NCBI GenBank assembly: GCA_013396635.1
Contig: WBMW01000427.1
Coordinates: forward strand, 1-64,000
Length of the DNA: 64,000 nt
Reading direction: 5' to 3'
Source of the DNA: Penelope pileata
Taxonomy: Eukaryota > Chordata > Aves > Galliformes > Cracidae
Below, piece after piece: positions 14,508 through 26,587 of this stretch. The notes beneath the pieces were generated by a model. The model was not told the DNA's origin. It worked only from the letters and a program-made list of their open reading frames with translations, and ran no database searches. The first letter of the stretch is position 1, and the number at the start of each line of letters is the position of its first letter. A program made the position numbers and the translations under genes.

Positions 14508-15235
14508 CACAGAATCACAGAATTACAGGGGTTGGAAGGGACCTTTGGAGATCTAGTCCAACCTCCCTGCTAAAGCAGATTCCCTACACTTGGTCACACA
14601 GGAAAGTGTCCAGGTGTGTCTTGAATATCTCCAGTGAAGGAGATTCCACAGCTTCTCTGGAGAGCCTGTTCCAGTGCTCTGTCACCCTCAGAGAAAATAA
14701 GTTCTTTCTCATGTTCATGTGGAACGTCCTGTGTTCCAGTTAGTGCCTGTTTCCCCTTGTTCTGTCACTGGACACCACTGAAAAGAGCCTGGCCCCATCC
14801 ACTTGATTCCTACCCTTCAGATATTTATAAGCATTGATAAGATCTTCTCTCAGTGTTCTCCACACTGAATAGCCCCACGTCTCTCAGCCTTTCCTCATAA
14901 GGAGATGCTCCAGATCCCTCATCATCTTTGTGGCCTTCCGCTGGACTCTCTCCAGAAGTTCCCTGTCTTTCTTGAACTGAGGAGCACAGAACTGCACACA
15001 GTTCTCCAGATGTGGCCTCACCAGGGCAGAGTAGAGTGGGAGGATCACCTCCCTTGACATGCTGGCCACACACTTTTTAATGTAGCCCAGGATACCACTG
15101 GTCTTCTTGGTCACAAGGGCACTCTTCTTGGGAGCTTCCTGTTGAAAGCCCAATAAAGGTTCTTGGGCATAGGAAGGCTGAATGCGGGTTTTACTGTGAC
15201 CTCTGAAATGTGCAAGCATTCCACTCTTTTGCTGT
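14508..15235 (-). mobile_element. CR1 LINE with C-terminal ORF2 remnant
   Basis: 3' end CACAGAATCACAGAATTACAG at left, then the 3' UTR and, read on the minus strand, the C-terminal part of the CR1 ORF2 polyprotein (14884-15219 stays open). Recognisable ORF2 pieces are SREVILPLYSALVRPHLE, DRELLERVQRKATKMM and a diverged HFRGHSKTRIQ that corresponds to the HLGRGNPRYQY region. A short stretch between these blocks (about 15120-15180) is eroded or deleted. No reverse-transcriptase catalytic box remains, so it is inactive. Confidence 0.88.
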
Positions 15236-17659
15236 TTTAGACTAGTTCTCTTCCTCTAATGCAGGAGAACATCTGTTTATCAAAAGAAGGAGGCTTTCCC
15301 AAGCCAAGCAACTGGCAGTCTGTATTCTTCCCCTGAGTGAATTATGAGATTGCAGAGAAGACCCCACTACTGAAGAGTGCTTATTTGCTGGGGAAAATAA
15401 TCCCCTCAGATCAGACCTATGAACTTCCAGGCTGCTTATCAGAGATTTCACTTACAAGGAGAAACGAATGTCCCTCTCTCTCCTTCAATGAGTCCTTTAG
15501 GATTTTTCTGTCTCTGATATCTGGGTGTGCAAAACTATGAGGCTCTGTTTTCAGAAGCTATAAGGACTAAAATCCTTAAATCTACAGTTATTCTGTTTGA
15601 CACAAGGGAGGATAGTTAGATTCTTATGCAGTGAAAACCATTGGACAGGAGGAAAAGCACACTTGAAGTCTACGAACAACACATCTACTGGTGGGAAGAG
15701 AGGGACACACTAACCAGTGTGCTGCTGGATTCGGAAGGACACACAGTCCTACAGCTTTGGGAAAAAGAGTCTGGCCTGATGTTGACTTTGAAAAATATGA
15801 ATGGTGCAGCTAATGTTAGCTGAGGTTATTGAGTTATGAAAGTGTGGGAGTTCCCTTCCAGTGGACCAGAGTAAGCACTAAGTTCCCTTTTCCTCGAAGT
15901 GTCACAATCCTATCTGTTGTGTATTGCCAGATCTGGCTATGAATGCGCAGGGATCGCTGATGTGTAAGTGGATTTCCTAAAGGATGAGAAACATAAAGAC
16001 CAAGTGGAGCAATAATGAGCATAAAGTCCCTTAAAGATCTAACTTTAGGCCTGCTTGAGTTGAATGCAAATAAGTTCATGAGAATGTGGTAGATTAAGAC
16101 AAATAGGACCACTGAGGCAAATTTATAACAGCATTGGGTTATCAGTATATTAAAAAACACAGGATTGGTTCCTTTTCTTTAAATGTCTGGTTTGTGGTAG
16201 TGTTGAAGTATCTCTATTTACTTAACTTGAGCATTGCCTGTCTTTCATAAACCGTACTTAGGAAAATATGAATATATTATCTGAGCCAAGGAAAGTGGAA
16301 CTTTATTCTATTATCTGACAGTTAAGACTGTAGAACTTGAGACTGGAAACATTAAATTCAGTCATCCTTCATTGCATTTAGTTCAATTTTCCTGTCAAAC
16401 TGAAAAAATTTTCCTTGGAGAGTCAAAAATCTTTTTTTTCCCTTTACTTTCAGCTTATAAAAAAAAAAAAAAAAAGACAAGATGTTGTTTTCCTTCTGTG
16501 ATTTTTGGGAAAATGCATTAATACCAATTAAGCTGTAATTTTAACTCACAGCTGTCTTTCAATGCCACTGATAAAGGTAATATCAAAACCACTCCATGGT
16601 GTTTAGCTGTCTTGAAATTTTGAGTTGTGCATAGCACCTGTTTGTTTTACTCTTCATAGTTTGTTTGCCTGCCATATTTGTTTGAAAATTAGCTAAATGT
16701 AAATTGTATCAATCTCTGTTTTTTCCAAGCTCTTGGCAAACAAAAATTATCCAGTGCTTCAGTGTATCAATACAAAGACTTTCAGGACAAATTTAATCAC
16801 ATTTTTAGCCTTATGTTCTGTTTTATAAACAGCTTTTCAAATCTCCAAAAATGCAAAATATATATATATATGCAAATGTCACATTTAGCAACAGATTGTG
16901 TGCATTGGCAAGGCCAGGCACATATTTAACATTTATCTACTGGCTTCATTCCAAAAATTCACTTAAATTACTCATGTGCTTATGACTAGATAAGTGTTTA
17001 GTGGATTGGGGCCGAGAAAGGGAATGTGTTTTTTATTTCTTTTTTTCCCCCAAACGTAAACTTGCAATTCTTGCCTAGTTTTTATATGTCTGAAAGTTGT
17101 GTCATGAAATGTAATTTACCTTGTAATTTTTTCTTTTCTCAGTGGAGCAGGACAGAGCAGTAAAAGGAAAAATGTGGTACAGAGTATTAAGATGAAGCCA
17201 AATTAAATATGAAAAATGCAGTTCAGCTGGTTAGGAGGCATTTTTGTCTCATTGAAGAAAAAGAAGAAAAAATATTCTGTTCAGGTTCTCCCAAATTCCC
17301 TAAGAAGGATTAATTTAATGCAACCTCAGAGTAACAATTTCAGAGTAACAATTTCAGAGTAGTATTCTGAATGTTCCAGTGTAATCCATCCTTCCATACA
17401 CAGACACTAGAAAGCTTTGAGTTGCCAGAGGATTTCTGAAGATGTGATTGCTTGACATTCCTTAAGTTCATTTTAATTTTAAGCAAGTAAAATAAAACCA
17501 AGAAAAATTAGCAGAGCCCCCTGCTAGTGCTTTCTCCCCTTCTACAGCTTGCTTTCTTTATACATACAGTGCTATTTTCACCTATTCTTTCCAAATGTAT
17601 TAAACAATACAGGAATATTTTAATCTCTCAAAGGGATGGGACAAAATGTAAACGCTGAT
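15236..17659. other. Intergenic, AT-rich
   Basis: Holds an A-run at about 16459-16475, a short (AT)n at about 16858-16870 and the 14-base tandem repeat at 17327. No gene recognised. Confidence 0.6.
17327..17361. repeat. Tandem repeat, 14-base unit, 2.5 copies
   Basis: The unit CAGAGTAACAATTT occurs twice in perfect form and then as CAGAGTA. Confidence 0.9.
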
Positions 17660-17707
17660 GTAAGGTACATGATGTAATGTAAGGTACATGATAATCATGT
17701 ACCTTAC
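17660..17707. repeat. Direct and inverted 14-base repeats forming a perfect hairpin
   Basis: GTAAGGTACATGAT occurs at 17660-17673 and 17679-17692. Its exact reverse complement follows at 17694-17707 after a single A. The 29-base inverted repeat can extrude as a cruciform. It ends 62 bases before the Galluhop copy at 17770. Confidence 0.95.
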
Positions 17708-17769
17708 TATACAAAAGACTCTGCTATACGTTGCTGATTTTACTATCTTGTTTCCTTTTTCTTCATCCA

Positions 17770-18334
17770 CAAGGTCTGCTTCAAAAGTAATGCCTCCTAT
17801 GTTAATATGTTGGCCCATGATGTAAGAGGCAGATGTTGGTAGTATGGCAGTAGAGTCTGAACCTTTCTGCCAATATACCATTACATTTTGTTGCCATGTG
17901 ACAGATGGCAGCAGAGGGGCAGTCTGACACAACGGCATCTGACATGGAAGTGTGTATGAAATAGAGGTGTGAAATTGAATTCCTCCATACAGACAAAAAT
18001 GGCACCCATTGACATTTATCCATGCTTGCTGAATGCTTATGGAGACCAAACAGCGGATGTGAGCACAGTAAGGTGGTGGATGGTGCATTTCAGCAGTGGT
18101 GACAGTGACATGAAAGACAAGCCATAATCCAGATGGCCATTCAGATTTTTATGAATGCGGCATGCAGGCTCTTGTTCATCTCTGGTGAAAATTCACAGCT
18201 ATTGGTGGTGAACAGGTTGAAAACAAGTGTTTTGTATTTGAGAATTATCTCTACCAAATAGTTATTGTGCTCTTTGTATCGATTGTAGTTTCTATAGAAA
18301 GAAATAGGAGACATTATTTTTGGAGGCACCTATG
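17770..18334 (+). mobile_element. Galluhop-type mariner transposon, internally deleted, 565 bp
   Basis: Terminal inverted repeats match over about 28 bases: the left end contains AAAAGTAATGCCTCCTAT, and the right end, reverse-complemented, gives AAAAATAATGTCTCCTAT. The right flank is TA; the left flank is CA, probably a mutated TA target. Inside, broken transposase remains: an N-terminal HTH piece (the LLNAYGDQTADVSTVRWW region), GDSDMKDKP in another frame, then a jump straight to the C-terminal FYECGMQAL-like segment. The central DDD catalytic region is absent, so the copy is non-autonomous. Family name is from memory of chicken repeats. Confidence 0.85.
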
Positions 18335-18425
18335 TACATTTTCTTTTCAGATGGATAAGTTTTGAGACAGACATCTGTATCCTGTGCCTTATTAGACAGC
18401 TACTTGGGTTGAAATGGTCCTCAGA

Positions 18426-18747
18426 CATAGAATCACAGAATGGTTTGAATTGGAAGGGGCTTGAAGCCCACCCAGTCCCAGCCCCCTGCCATAGGCAGGG
18501 CTGCCACCCAGTGGATCAGACTGCCCAGGGCCCATCCAACCTGGCCTTGAACACCTTCAAGGATGAGGCATCCACAGCTTGGGCAGCCTGTGCCAGTGCC
18601 ACACCACCCTCTGAGTAAAGAATTTCCTCCTAAAATCTAACCTAAAACTCCCCTTTTTTAGGTGAAAACCGTTTCCCCATATTCTATCACTACCTGCCTG
18701 TCAGACTCCACCTTTTTTGTCAGCTCCCTTGAAATACTGAAAGGTAG
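18426..18747 (-). mobile_element. CR1 LINE, 5'-truncated 3' end fragment
   Basis: Begins CATAGAATCACAGAATGG, then TTGGAAGGGG and the GGGCTGCCACCCAGTGGATC block, ending with an eroded ORF2 tail (CAGCTCCCTTGAAATACTG). It starts only about 90 bases beyond the end of the Galluhop copy at 17770-18334. Sense is minus. Confidence 0.9.
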
Positions 18748-20711
18748 TATACATTCCAAATGCTATATCAATGTATGAGAACAACATGCAATACCAAAGT
18801 AAAGGAAAATGTGACTATTGGCAAATTACAACAGTTTAAAAAAGTAAAAACAAATTAAACAGTCATTGATCTTTTTTTTTTTTTTTGATGTAATTTTTCT
18901 CAGCTTAAAAGGGACAGAGTTCACTGATGGGCTTTCCTTCAGGGTACCCTTGGCTTGAAGGGGTGAGGATCAGCAGAGATGTGTTCTGTATTGGGATCCT
19001 TCCTTCCACATGGTGAAAACAGCATAGAGAGCCCGACATTTTGTGTCATTTCCCTTTTTGTGTGTGAGAAAGGGAACTACATATATACGGATAAAATCTG
19101 TAATTCTGCCCCATTTCTGCAGCCACGCTGCTGGTTTCCATAGCAACTAGCATAAAGTTTGGAAGGAGGTGCACAACCTGTCTTAGGGAGAAGGTTAAAA
19201 GGGGATGTAGCTTATAAGCATGAGTGTAGCTGCAACAATAGTGGTAATTTCAGCACGTCTTTTGAAAAATTACATACCTATTTTCTTTTTCTTTTTTTCA
19301 TACTGTCACAGTCATCTCTGCACCCTGAAACACAGTGCAGGAAATAGTTCTTGCTTTTCTTAGTCTTTTAATTCTCATCCTTTCCCTTTAGTCTGCAGTG
19401 CATGAAGACTTATCCCCTTTCACTGCAGCTCAAGCTTGGAGAGAAGCCCTGCCAGGACCTGGTTCTTGGTGCCCTGTCCTCTCCTATTCCTGAATAAGCT
19501 CTGAAGGCTCTCAAGCGGTGGCACTCCAACCACCAGGATGTCTAAACTGTTTGAGTATCTGCTGACATCTATGTTCTAGTATTTGAGGGTTTGGCTGTAC
19601 TTGTAATTGTCTATTTTGTTAAAAAAAAAAAATTCAGTTAAAGAGAGAAGTGGATGAACAGCAGAGGGGTGATGTGCAGGGTGCTCTGTAGCGCAAGCCC
19701 TGAGTGCAATGTTTGTGAAGAAGCACTGTAAGTGTACACAACTGGAATGGTAGGAAAGGAAAACACACGTTCTAAAGGCAGGATTTCAAAACCATAGTCC
19801 CTTAAAAAAGAAAAAACATCACTGCTATGGGTAGTTGGATAACCTAGTCCTACGTTGTAGTCTCTACCTTTGTTTAAGAATTGAAGTACAAACTGTGATC
19901 ACTGTGTATTTCTGAAACAGAAGCTCTTTATTTTTGTAGAATTTTTATATTCGAGGATAGTTTTTTCAGTGCTGTTTATTTTGAACTTAGACCTGATGTA
20001 TTTTGGTTTTAGATTCTAGGTGGAAACTTATTTACCAAATGCACTGCTGAAGCTTTCAAAAAAAAAAGATGGATTTTCTAACTGAGAAAACCAAACCTGA
20101 ACAAAAGAAAATGGAAAATGCTTGTTGTGCTTCTCCTGTACCAGCCTCATGCTGGAGCAGAGCCTCCTCTCTGCTGCACAAAGCACCCTGCTTTCTCCTG
20201 CCCCTGGCATAGCACAGCTGACAAAACTCATGCATTTGTGCAGCTCTCCCTCAATTTCTGCTTTTCTGGGCTCCATCTCTCCGCACTACTTATTATGGCT
20301 TTGGCAGCACAATCGCTGCTCAGCAGCTTTATTTCTTGTACTGGTAAAGAATGGGATTCCCTGTGGGTAACAGGCATTCAGTACAACATTGCATTGTGGG
20401 CTGCTTAATTTATCATCTTGGTAATTTTTCTGTAATTAATGAGGTGAAACAATCTGAGATTGTACTTTACAAGATTTAAATTCCCATTAGTAATGAACAA
20501 GAAAGATATGGAGCTCTATACTGCGTGTATGCACAACTATTTCCTGTGCTTATGGTATTATTACTGTACCTGTTTTTATTTGCTTTTTATTGGAAGTATA
20601 TCCAACAGCAGAAATAAGTATCATCTTTTAGATGAGTTAGCCTTATGGAAAATCATATTTTTTTCTTTTCATGCACTTCTTCTAATTCCAGACATAAAAC
20701 TAATTCTCTCG
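18748..20711. other. Intergenic
   Basis: T and A homopolymers at about 18872-18886 and 19621-19632. A GC-richer patch at 20118-20300 gives overlapping frames but no known product. Confidence 0.6.
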
Positions 20712-21292
20712 TGGTTTAACCCCAACAGGCAGCTCAACATCACACAGCCTGCCACTCACTTTGCTCAGGTGGGATGATGGAGAGAACTGGAAAGGTAAAA
20801 GCGCAAGAACTCATGGGTGTAGATGAAGACAGTTTACAAGGTAAAGCAGAAGCTGCAAACATAAGCAAAGAAAAACAAGAAATTAATTCATTACTTCCCA
20901 TTGCTGGGTAGATGTTCAGCCACTCCCAGGGAAGCAGGGCCCATCGAGCACAGTGGTTTCTTGGAAGATCAGCACCATCAGCCCAAATGTTCCTTCTTCC
21001 TCCTCCTTTACCCCAGCTTTTTTTGTTCGTCATGAGACCATACGATATGGGATACCCCTTTGGCCAGTCTGGGTCAGCTGTCCTGGCGGTGTCCTCTTCC
21101 AGCTCCTTGTGCACCCCCAGCTCCTCACTGGCATGGCAGTGTGAGAAGCTGAAAGGTCCTTCACTCAGTGTAAGCACGGCTAAAACACTGATGTGTTATC
21201 AACACTACTTTCATCAAAAATCTAAAACCAGCATCATACAAGCCTCAGTGAAGAAAATCAGCTCTTCTTCAGGCTCTGTTTTAGCTGGAACA
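20712..21292 (-). mobile_element. Solo LTR of an avian endogenous retrovirus
   Basis: On the minus strand it starts TGTTCC and ends GGTTTAAACCA-like, TG...CA as for an LTR, over about 580 bases. Internal blocks match a very common bird LTR known to me: GTGTTGATAACACA, GCTTACACTGAG, GTGCACAAGGAGCTGG, the CAAAGGGGTATCCC region and the R/U5-like AAACTGTCTTCATCTAC. The TATA and AATAAA positions of that family are eroded here. No retroviral genes flank it, so it is a solo LTR left by recombination. No clear target-site duplication is visible, so the ends may be off by several bases. I cannot assign ERVL versus ERVK with confidence. Confidence 0.72.
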
Positions 21293-24200
21293 GCCCGCTA
21301 GCTTCCACTAGCAACAATAAGCAGGAATTTGAATGCAGCTTGAGGATAACATCTGTGTTTTCTTTCTGGGAGACACCAGAATAAATGTGAATTGTGAAGA
21401 CACAAAGAAGATATTAGTCAATGAGAGCTCATAGATTGCTGTATGTGAAACATAGTCACTAAAAAATTATAGATCAATGTAGTAAATATAAAAATTTAAT
21501 TTTTGAAATACTGGCAAAGCTTTCACAGAAGCCAGTAACTTCTATTTAAAACAAGGACATTATTTTGCATGTCTGTTTTGCATGTTTGGATAATTGCTTC
21601 CATTTTAATGTCTTATTATGGGGCTGTTAACTGGACAGCTGGCCTCACCTCCAGGTCTGCATAACCGTGACATGATATACCTGGATGAAACAAAATGTTT
21701 ATAAAATCTGTATCCTACAGAGCATTAAGTACTATTAAAATGTCAATAGTACACATTTAGTTTGAACAAGACATTTATTTTTCCCTAACAAAAACTGTTT
21801 CCATCACCTACCTGCCTGGAGAAAATGCTGTCTGTCGAAAACCTCAGTGAGAAAACACTTTCTCCTGAAGGTGAACATCCTGACACAAATGGTGAGTAAT
21901 CTACATGAAACAGCCATAATGTGATCCGAAATGTTTTTCTGACAGTACAAGTATCTTTTTCTCCTACTTTGGGTTTTTGAACACAAGATGACCCCTCAGC
22001 TTTTACTTCAAGACAGTACAGTCAAAGACCATTCCATCTCCAGCTCACTAAGGCAGGTTGCCAGAATCTGGTCAGATCACTGTGCTTTCAGTCAGGCTGA
22101 ATTCCCCCCTGAGGAGCTTGTTGACAAGATGGAAGAAACAAGCTCAGGAATTGGACATACCTCAGTCAAAGCAAGGTAGCAATCCTTTTTATTTATTTAT
22201 TCCCACTTTGCCAACCCTGAACAATAGTTCTCTTTTGAATTGCACTTCACTGGAGTTCTGTTTTTTCAATGTATGCTGCAGAAGGTTTTCTGGTGTGCAT
22301 AAATCCATTTCCACCTCATGCATTTTTGACTGGAAGTCTCTTCTAATGAGGGTAATAAATATCACTTGTTAGATTGAATTTTGAGCAAAAAAAATCTTTG
22401 TGTGTTACATCTCCCGTTCAGTGTATTTTAAAGGTGTCTGAACTGTGTAGGAGGAAAAAATCAACACATAGTTTGACTAGAATTTCCCTGGGAAATAGAA
22501 AAGTATGTAATATTAGTTTTCAGATGGCAACATTCACTTTCTATTCAGAGAGTTCAGGTGATTTTTGCAGCAAAGCAATTAAGTTGTTCCTAGAAGTACC
22601 ACAGTAGTACATTCTGAAAGAGTTTTTGAGCTGACATTGCTTTGGAGACAAAAGCAATAATGCACATATATATGCTATACTTGTTCTCATCTATGGTAAT
22701 TCATTTATATTTTATCTAGTTTATTTTGACAATGGCTGCCTGAGTTGGTTGTTACATATATTTACTTCTGTTGTGAAAAGAGTAAACCATGCAATAGCAT
22801 TGTAAGACAAAATCACGTTCTTCAAGGGAATTACCCAGCAGAAGCTGACAAGTGACAGTACTGCAGGGACTTTACCAAAGTAACTGTTTTCCAAAGTGTA
22901 TGTTGCCACTGATTATGACCTGACTTCTGAAAAGATCTGGCTTCCATCACTACATTCATGAGACCCTGTGAAGTGAAACAAACACTCACTGTGCTTGTTC
23001 TTGCATAGCTTTTCCCTTAGAGGAATTCATCTGTCTCTGCGATGCTTTGTGCTTTTGCTTGCTGCTCAGACCCGTTGCCATGTCATGTTTCTCTTCAGGA
23101 CAACATATTGGTAAACAATCAAATCTAGAAGGTGTAACACGATTACGTGACTCTATTTTATCTGTTAACAGGCAGACTGATAGTAAGAAAAAAGGTACTT
23201 TTAAAAAATCTTTGGAAATATTCTGTCAAAATGATTTTGTAATAACTGCAGGTTTGTTAAGACTGGATTTCTTCACCTAGATGTGCTACCTGCAGTGACA
23301 CCAAGGAAGATTTTGGGATGACATTACTCTCTGGTTAGATTGAGAAAGATCCGTTAACAACACAGGAAATCGTTAGTGTTGTGGTAGACAAACATAGTCC
23401 TTGGTGGAGAGGACACTTGGGAAAGATTTTTGAAGTGCATCTCTCCTGCAACCAGTCTGTTCTGGTTGAACTACTACAGTTCGGCTTAGGCAGCCTTTGG
23501 ACAGATAAAAGAGTGAAACTGGAAAGCAGGACCCTAATTGCATGCCTGTTTCCTTCCCTTAGTGTTTTTAAACAAAACATCATTTATATATTCAAAAGTA
23601 CAAAGCAAATATGAACATTTAAAACCAGTTACTCCCGTCTTTGTTTCCCTTCATCCTTTTGCCTCCCTTCTTCCTTTTTGCCTGCATTTATCACTCTTAG
23701 TAACAAAATTACGGCCTGTTGTTACCCACTGCTCTGAAGAGTTGATTGTTTCTCCTGATCCTAAACTTAGTGCTGAAAAGAGCAATTATTGTTTGTCTGA
23801 GGTGAAGTAGCTTCCTCCAGAAAACCTTGACAAGATGAAACAGTATTTAAAATAAGAGGGAAGAAAATGAAAAGCTTGCCAACTATCAAAGTCTATAACT
23901 GTTCTTTCTGTACTTTGTAATTAGTGCATGTGTTTTTCAGATATCTGCAATTTATCTTGCTTTTTTTTTAAAGCAGACATCTAAACATGAAAAATTGATT
24001 CTTATCTGTAGTTTTCTGTTTAGCATATTATAGCTATGCTTTTGAACATAATAGCATGCAATACAAACACAAAACCTCAGATTTTTTGTTTTGTTTATAA
24101 AGAACTGTAATTATAGTATGCTAATGAAATATTTTATGGTTAAATATTGTGTTAGAAATTGAATAAAAGTGGAGCACAAATGCTGCAATTTAATTTTGAA

Positions 24201-24678
24201 ACAATGTAATTGTTGTATGAACATAGTAGAATGCACAATTTTTGGACTCAGTCATTGCAGTAATGCTGGTGCTAAAGTGACTGGAAACTTTGTATAAATA
24301 TTTGGGTGATTTTCATTCATTTAGTAAATAATTTAAGTTGGTTGTTACAGCTTGGTGTTGTACTTGGTGCTTAGCTACATTTTTTGGTTGCAGGTTCTTT
24401 TTTTCTCATGAGTTTTGTAAAATAATAAAAAAAAATGTTATTAATTTAAATCAGATGTTATACTTTACAAGCTAAGCTTGCATTGGGAACCTCTTCATCT
24501 TAAATCCCCTTTACTGTCAAAACAGTGTAAAATACATCCAGGTCTTCAGAGTGTGGCAATGGGAAGATATGTGTTTGATACAGAAAGAAGCAGTGGCCCT
24601 ATAGTAGTCTTTTCCAGCACTAAATCAATCACGCAGTTGTAAAAGGTAACATAACATACATTTTCAGCCACATACATT
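21293..24678. other. Intergenic, AT-rich
   Basis: Short open frames on both strands without motifs. No named repeat recognised. Confidence 0.6.
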
Positions 24679-25696
24679 GAATCATAGAATTGTTTGAGTT
24701 GGAAAGGATCTTTAAAGGCCGTCTGGTCCAACTCCTTTGCAATGTACAGGGACATCTACAGCTAGATTGGGTTGCTCAGAGCTTGGTCCAGCCTGACTTT
24801 GGATGTCTCCAGGGATGGATCTTCAACTGCCTCTCAGGGCAACCTGTTCAGTGCTTCACCACCCTTACTTTTCTTCTATTCAACTTAAATCTCCGCTCTT
24901 TAATTTGAAACCATTTCCCCTTGTCCTATCACCACAGACCCTGCTAAAGAGTCTATCCCCTTCTTTCTTATAACCCCTCTTTGAATACTGGAAGACCACT
25001 ATCAGGTCTCCCTGGAGCCTTCTCTTCTCCAGGCTGAACAGCCCCAGCTCTCTCAGCCTGTCTTCATAGGAGAGCTGTTCCATCCCTTGGATCATTTTTG
25101 TGGCCCTTCTCTGAACACACTCCAACAGGTCCATGTCTCTCCTGTGCTGAGGACTCCACATTTGGATGAAGTACTCCAGGTGAGATCTCACCAGCGCAGA
25201 GTAGCGGGTCAGGATCAGCTCCCTCAACCTGCTGTCCAGGCTTCTTTCAATGCAGCCCAGGATTCGGTTGTTTTTCTGGGCTATGAGGGCTCATTGCTGG
25301 CTCATGTCCAGCTTGCCATCCACTAGTACCCCCAGGCTGTACTCAATACTTCCATCTCCCAGCTTATATTGATAGCGGGCGTTGCTGTGACCAAGGTGCA
25401 AGATGTCGCACTTGGATTTGTTGAAGATCGTGAGGTTCTCATGGGCCCTCTGCTCAGGCCTGTCTACGTCTCTCTGAATGGCATTCTGTCCCTCAGGTGT
25501 GTCAAACACCACACAGCTTGGAGTCATCCACAAACTCGCTAAGGGTGCACTCAATCTCACTGTTGATGTCACTGATGAAGAGAGTGACTTGGTGACTTCA
25601 GTTCCCTCAGGATTCTGGGATGCGTCTCATTAGAACCCATAAACCTGTGGATGTTCAGGCTCCTTGGGTGGTCACAAACCTGATCTTCACTTACAG
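24679..25696 (-). mobile_element. Longest CR1 LINE copy, ORF2 reverse-transcriptase remnants, internally deleted
   Basis: Starts GAATCATAGAATTGTTTGAG at the 3' end. Reading minus from right to left, it holds: an early RT block (the DQVCDHPRSLNIHRFMGSN and HPRILREL region, about 25590-25696); the catalytic box as FVDDSKL in place of the usual FADDTKL (about 25515-25545); the NLTIFNKSKCDILHLGHSN region; then RYSALVRSHLEY, VQRRATKMIQG and GLFSLEKRRLQGDLI (frame 24880-25227). LREL passes straight to the segment just before FVDD at about 25580-25590, so several RT motifs are missing. Several frame breaks; inactive. Confidence 0.9.
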
Positions 25697-26496
25697 TCTA
25701 TTGTTTGGTAATTTCATCATTCTGTGTTAAGTAGGCCTATAATTCTTGCCCAAGAAATGTATCAAATCCCTCGAACTGTTTGCAGCATCCCCAGCGTGGA
25801 TCTGGGAATTGCTCTTCTTCCCATTTGCGTTAACACCGGTAAACTAAGTCAGATTCTCTTTTAATAGTTGGTTGCAAGATGATTTTCCAAGTAGAAATGC
25901 ATACTAACATTGAAGGAAGCAGAAATTCTTCATTTATGCCATATTCTCTTTTCCCGTCCTTGAAGAATTACTGTTTCTGTTGCCTTGCTTTTCTTTCCTT
26001 CATGGCCTCCTGACATATATTTCTTAGTTTGTAGATGACAATTACCGAAAGTTTTTTCAGCACATCGTAAATGATACGTAACCTTTAAAGAATAAGTGGG
26101 AGGCATCGTTGTGCAGATAGCGTTGGAGTCTGCTAAAAGTACACAGGAGAGGAACAGAACAATAGATGATGTTACAGCAAAGCACACGTTGCTTTCCTTG
26201 ATCCTATTTTAGTGGTAACATAAACTTGATTGGGGTAGTTCAGGATACAGGAAGAAGTAGGAGGGAATGCACAGTGAAGTCTGACTATCTGCAGTGGACA
26301 TGGTAAGGACCTGGCAAGGTAGGAATTAATTCTGCGAACCATCTGGGAGCTAGTAAAGGGATACTGATGGGGTATGGATAATGGGGCAGAGATAAAGAAA
26401 CTTGGAAAAGAAAGAAGGTCCCCACTAAACGATCTCAGTCAACAGCATCAGGACCTGAGAAACAGCAGCAGCACCTGGACTACAACTCAGCTGCCC
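25697..26496. other. Intergenic
   Basis: About 800 bases between the longest CR1 copy and the CR1/Galluhop nest. Nothing recognised. Confidence 0.55.
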
Positions 26497-26587
26497 TGAG
26501 CAGCCTGATCTAGCGGGTGGCAACCCTACCCACTGGAACTGGGCGGGTTTTAAGGTCCCTTCTGACCTAAATCATTCTATGATCCTA
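26497..26587 (+). mobile_element. CR1 LINE 3' tip, plus strand, interrupted by Galluhop
   Basis: GAGCAGCCTGATCTAGCGGG, then TTTTAAGGTCCCTTCTGACC and AATCATTCTATGATCCTA are the last 90 bases or so of CR1 in sense orientation. The element ends in the terminal repeat at exactly the TA where the next feature, a mariner, has inserted. Confidence 0.85.

Noticed and set aside
17600..18088. 162-codon minus-strand open frame
   Set aside because: It runs antisense through a Galluhop element and the hairpin beside it; transposase similarity is on the other strand.
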